NCBI RefSeq assembly: GCF_001949145.1
Contig: NW_019091398.1
Coordinates: 342,873 to 406,872, forward strand
DNA: 64,000 bases
Origin: Acanthaster planci
Lineage: Eukaryota; Echinodermata; Asteroidea; Valvatida; Acanthasteridae
Direction: 5' to 3'
Both the position numbers and the translations under genes were made by a program. The notes below the pieces were generated by a model. The model worked only from the letters and a program-made list of their open reading frames with translations, ran no database searches and had not been told where the DNA came from. Shown in pieces: positions 60,101 through 64,000 of this stretch; position 1 is the stretch's first letter, and each line of letters opens with the position of its first letter.

Positions 60101-61487
60101 GCGGAGCTTGTCACTTTTATTGCCGACTACATGGTCGCACATGTCGCTCGTACAGCATGCATGAATAATTTTTATCTTAATGTACACAACCCTTTTACAA
60201 TTTTCGGAGCATGGTAGCACTAGTGACGTTAAACTAGCCCAGTAAGAAGCGGGTGAAAATGTTCTGTCCGTTTCCACTCGGAATTCCTTATTCCTTCCCA
60301 CGAGATATTATTTCGTTTCTTTTGCACGAATTACTTATTTTGTCAAGCCATGCATTATTTATCAGTAAGCACAAATTACTCAGTCGTTCGCGCAAACTAC
60401 ACCGGACAGCAAAAAAACTTGCCACTTCTGTCAAAGGCAACACATAAAAATTCACTCCATAGAAATAAACAATTTTTGTACACAGGTATGCTGCAATACC
60501 CCTTTCTAATCACATGCCCAAAAGCAAGTGATTTATCTTTATAAAAAAAATTGACATGCACAGCAACTTGGTTACTGAATCAAAAGTCACACACAAAAGC
60601 ACTCTCCACCAAGTAAAAATGACCCATGAATGGACAGCATTTTAAACAACCAACGACAAAGTAAACACCTGTTTTGTCAAAATGATGTGCATGAGTGGTT
60701 TCTGTATAGGGATGCCATCCTTACTGACTATGCACACACATTATTGAAAAGTAATGATTGTGACCTCTTTATTTCGTCCTGTGACATTGATTTCTGTGTA
60801 AAACTGACGGCTCATTCTATTACATTCTGTGACTTTTAATTCAGTAACCAAGTAGCTGTGCATGTCAGTTTTTTCTTTATTATAAAGATAATCACTTGCT
60901 TTTGGGCATGTGATTAGTAAGGGGTATTGCAGCATACCTGTGTACAAAAATTGTTTATTTAGTGAGTGAATTTTTATGTGTGGCCTTTGACAGAAGTGGA
61001 AGGTTTCTTTTGCTGTCCAGTGTACTTTACACAACAAGAGTGTGTGCACGTATGTTATTCACGCACAGGAATTTGCTTTAGTAACTTGAGCGAACGAATT
61101 AATAATTCTTGCACAAGAATTAGGAATATTCGTGGGGATGAAAATTATTAGTGGAAATGTTGTTCCACGTATGTTAGACACACCAGCATTCACTTTTCAC
61201 TGTGACAAAAACACGAAATGTGTCATAAAAAAATCAATGCGAATTAAGGTTAATGCCAAGTTTCTACTGCTGTCTGTATTCCAGGGGGCTACATAATTTT
61301 CAACGTGCGTGAGGAAAACTTCATCCTTGACGACTGTATGAACAATGGGAAACTGGATGACGTCATCCACAAAATGGCTGCCGATCGAAGTGTAGCGTAT
61401 CTGGAGAAAAAACGGCATATTTATATGCAATGCGAACACAACGGAAAAACTGAGTATTGTTTTGTGATCGTCTTGAGGGTGATTTAA
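57134..61487 (+). CDS. METTL27: METTL27-like SAM-dependent methyltransferase, copy B
   Basis: Five exons, 57134-57283, 59086-59208, 59581-59716, 59893-59985 and 61285-61487, join in phases 0, 0, 1, 1 to a 234-residue protein. Exon lengths 1-4 are identical to those of copy A; the last exon is five codons shorter. Motif I (LLDCASGTGLLGE), the acidic IDALDAS, and ITKPGGYIIFNVREEN are all kept, so the SAM-binding fold should be intact. Exon 1 differs most from copy A, the catalytic exons least. The substrate is unknown. The frame stays open 31 codons upstream of the chosen ATG, from an ATG at 57041, and that extension would be hydrophobic; I chose 57134 because copy A starts there and its context is similar. 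Intron 1 carries a LINE fragment and intron 4 a 200-bp-arm inverted repeat. Confidence 0.92.
57290..58470 (-). mobile_element. Decayed LINE ORF2 (endonuclease-to-RT part) in intron 1 of copy B
   Basis: On the minus strand, from 58470: a segment with DWDSAISTSDILC and YSFLLRVQQVYYKRFPL, typical of the linker after the endonuclease; then RPISVLCTFSKIFGKLIYQR and SQFGFRQKRST (reverse transcriptase blocks 1-2), a degraded SKAFD region, GIPQGSVLGPFLFVLHIDDI near 57380-57300. The family is the jockey/CR1-like group. Stops and shifts are many, and the YADD active site and everything beyond it are missing. The fragment ends only about 15 bp from the exon 1 splice donor of the methyltransferase gene. 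Confidence 0.85.
60398..61024. mobile_element. Foldback element with about 200-bp arms in intron 4 of copy B
   Basis: The left arm (60398-60594) and right arm (60827-61024) are reverse complements with few mismatches; matching blocks include GGACAGCAAAA, ACTTCTGTCAAAGGC, ACAATTTTTGTACACAGG, TATGCTGCAATACCCCTT and CATGCCCAAAAGCAAGTGAT. The 232-bp spacer shows no known protein. Spliced or not, the intron RNA could form a very long stem. It accounts for most of the difference in length between intron 4 of copy B (1299 nt) and of copy A (402 nt). Confidence 0.92.
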
Positions 61488-63230
61488 GTTAGGTAGTTAC
61501 CTGTAGTTATAAAAAGAGGGGCGCCCAATATTTAAAAAAGGGGAGCAGGTGGTGTGTGAACCCAAACATACAATTGCGGGCCATAATATTTCAGTCATAG
61601 TTTCTGCTTTTAAAATGATTAATGAAAACAACCGTGCTGACAGGAGCAGAAAAAAGGGCAAAAGGAAAGAGTCTCAACTAAAAAGCAATTAAGAACAATT
61701 ATTAACAATAAAGAAAAGTAGGCATTAAAGAGCCGATACGTGTCGTCAGTAAGCAGGTGATAGCGGTTTACATTTCTGATATTTTTCTTTAGAAATTGAA
61801 GCGACAAACAACAATGCTTCTGTGTTATTGAGATCACATTCTTTCAAAAGGAAATCGCTACTGCTCATGGATTCGCTACTAAATGTCTTGCTTGTCAACC
61901 CAATATTTAAGCTATCGACTTTCATAATGACCAACAGTGATCATCGTAACAGACAATGAATTTGATTCATAGATCATCCAGACCCGGTTTAGGGTTCTCG
62001 GTATATAACCAACACTAGCAATTTGTGAGAGAAGCTAATTTAATCACTAAAAAGGATGAATAGAAAGTAGAAAGGAAATGGTTTAACGTGTGACTGCATT
62101 TTTCTTAGGCACAATCTTTCTATAACTCTGTGCTCTTCTTCAATGTATGAATTACTCTTGTACATTCCTATTCGCTTAAATGCAATAAAAAGTGCAGTTT
62201 GTAAACCCTTGGAATTATCTGTACTTTCTAGGACAACTGAGGGCACTGTTGTTGTGTTATTAGCCATGGAAGACACGGTTCACCACACAGGCTTTTCTGG
62301 AATTGTAAACCAAGAAAAAAACCTACTTTAGGGAATGATGCTTTTTTATTGCTATGCAAATGATCAACAATGAATCAGCATCGTGGATAGGGAAATACTT
62401 ATTAGCATAACAAATAACAAAAAGCAGTAAAATACCCTTTGAAGTAGTGAAACAAACTTGAAAATAAGGTCAACTGAGAAGAAAATGTGCATTTTGAAGG
62501 GTTGAATTAAAATAAATTGATTGCAGCTATTCTATTGTGTCGTCATGAAATTACAGTGGTTTCACGTATTCTTTACAGTTACACAATACTACAGTCGGGT
62601 GCCCATCATTTCGATAGAATGAGTGTGACATTCCTGTAGTTAGTCATGACGTCTTGGTGCTTGTCCTGTTAATCAAGTTCCAGAAATAACGAGGACAGTC
62701 CAGTGGTCAGGCCGGCAATTTCATGTAGGGAGAGATATGTCACTTCAGACTTGAAATAGTATCAATAACACACAGAACGTCTTTCTCACACGTTTAAAGA
62801 CGTGATAAATGAAAATAAATCCATTAGTTATAGGCCCAATTCTTTTGTGGTCGGAGCGCAGCTTTTGCGATGCCAAGCTCATCCAGGCTTTATGCAATTT
62901 GTACGAAACTTCAGGGGTTATAGGGGTTTTAATTACGTCTGAAAACAGGCCGATAAAAAGAAGACAAATTTCCTTCCATTTGCGGTACCGGTACTCAAGG
63001 TCGCACAAGTTGACACCTCGCTCATCGTGCTTAATGTCGTGAACAAGTTGTTCTACTTCTTGATAAATTATTTTTAAAAAAAATCTTGGGTATAAAATGA
63101 ACGTCGTAATTGGAGAATCTTGCCGCTATTACATTTTATGATTACGTTTTCCCCTTTGATCTAAGCTGCACGAATATTCGCAGGTATAGCAGCCAAGCGA
63201 GGACAGCGGCAAGATACGTGCACGTAGCAT
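61488..63230. other. 3' flank of copy B, no further gene
   Basis: The first 550 bp resemble the flank of copy A. Beyond about 62050 I recognise nothing; open frames are below 90 codons and not protein-like. Confidence 0.5.
61707..61712 (+). terminator. Candidate poly(A) signal of METTL27-like copy B
   Basis: AATAAA, 220 nt past the stop codon, at a position matching the AATAAA of copy A (224 nt past its stop). Confidence 0.55.
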
Positions 63231-63902
63231 AATGGATCGTATGAATAAAAAGTAGCGTTTGCTTTTACTCCCATTTTTGAAGCATTTACTCGTGTAAAAA
63301 GTAAAAGTATTTATTTTTTACTCTTTAAGCTTGTGCTTGACAATGAGCAGTTGCTTCATTTTTTTATGAATAAAAATGAGAAGTTCTACAGAATTGGAGT
63401 ATTTACTTGACATTTTTCAAGACTGGGTCAGGGTAAGCTTGAAAACGAGGAGCATTTACTAATGTTCAAAATGGTAGCGTTCATGAATGTCATTCGAAAC
63501 GAAAAGTTGTATGCCTTTAGGGGGGAATCTCAAGAAACCGGATGCAGGCAGTTGTACCGATTTGAGAGTGGCAGAGAAAGTTTCTTCAAGGTTTTGCTAT
63601 CAAAATTACTGCCACTGTGCTTATCTGCCATGCTGAGGCCTCACGATATCGCACCGTGCTGCACTTTGTGTGTCTGTACGTGCAGACAACGGAAGCCCTA
63701 TTGTGCCAAACTGTTCGGCTGTGAAGTCGGCCACAAGCATAAAGCATTTGCTACTATTTGTACAAGCAGATGCTGAACAGTAAAAGAAACATTTTCTTCA
63801 TACAAATTCAAGCAATTGCGTATTCTTAATGCTTTTATTTCTGAGTAAATGCTTTTGCTTGAACTTCATAGCATTTGCTAGGTTTTATTCATACGACCCA
63901 TT
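63231..63902. mobile_element. Inverted-repeat element at the right end of the window
   Basis: The left end AATGGATCGTATGAATAAAA is mirrored by TTTTATTCATACGACCCATT at the right, with weaker complementarity continuing inwards (GCGTTTGCTTTTA against AGCAAATGCT-type sequence). Both ends repeat a GCATTT(A/G)CT motif. The interior open frame of 104 codons (63462-63776), with an ATG, has a cysteine-rich end (CCTLCVCTCRQRKPYCAK) but matches nothing I know. Confidence 0.7.
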
Positions 63903-64000
63903 GTCTAAGGAACAGGAGACGTGCAAGAAGTTGAACATCCCCGTCTCTCAGATCCGTCATCAAGGGCCCGTTAGTTTCGGTCTGTGACCCAAAAGCTCAT

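Overview
The window is animal nuclear DNA. Its genes are split by many GT-AG introns, it is AT-rich, and it carries a wide mix of decayed transposable elements (Tc1/mariner, Ty3/gypsy, LINE, Penelope-like, several short terminal-inverted-repeat families). There are no operons, ribosome-binding sites, CRISPR arrays or bacterial features. The protein set (a complete INTS9, METTL27-like methyltransferases, an intronless orphan rhodopsin-type receptor) and a strong excess of the palindrome TAGGCCTA suggest a marine invertebrate deuterostome, perhaps an echinoderm or other ambulacrarian. The species assignment is inference only.

Layout. 1-7340: no intact gene; a broken Tc1-type transposase lies in three blocks and is interrupted by other repeats, among them a tRNA-like sequence and a long hairpin. 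7802-8040: a short inverted-repeat element. 8123-9160 (minus): a single-exon class A GPCR. 10992-11183: a 48-bp minisatellite. 16030-29277 (minus): the whole coding region of Integrator subunit 9, rebuilt here exon by exon (19 coding exons, 669 residues, plus one optional 36-nt microexon); its introns hold a foldback element, a SINE-like relic and a 1.1-kb hAT-like element. 30087-37300: a transposon-rich block with a foldback element, a gypsy pol relic, two members of one inverted-repeat family (one with a nested insertion that holds an unrecognised CxxC-bearing exon-like ORF), a dead fragment of a METTL27-like gene and a Penelope-like 3' end. 41008-48709 and 57134-61487 (both plus): two intact five-exon METTL27-like methyltransferase genes with identical intron phases, in tandem. 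63231-63902: a further inverted-repeat element.

How the genes relate. INTS9 is a core subunit of the nuclear Integrator complex and has no evident functional tie to its neighbours. The METTL27-like genes plus the dead fragment at 35753-36182 form a local array of three same-strand copies, two of them alive. The GPCR is an orphan that lacks the aminergic aspartate. I found no convincing new molecular system; the most interesting items are the methyltransferase array, the possible INTS9 microexon, the nested transposon with an unknown ORF, and several long inverted repeats.
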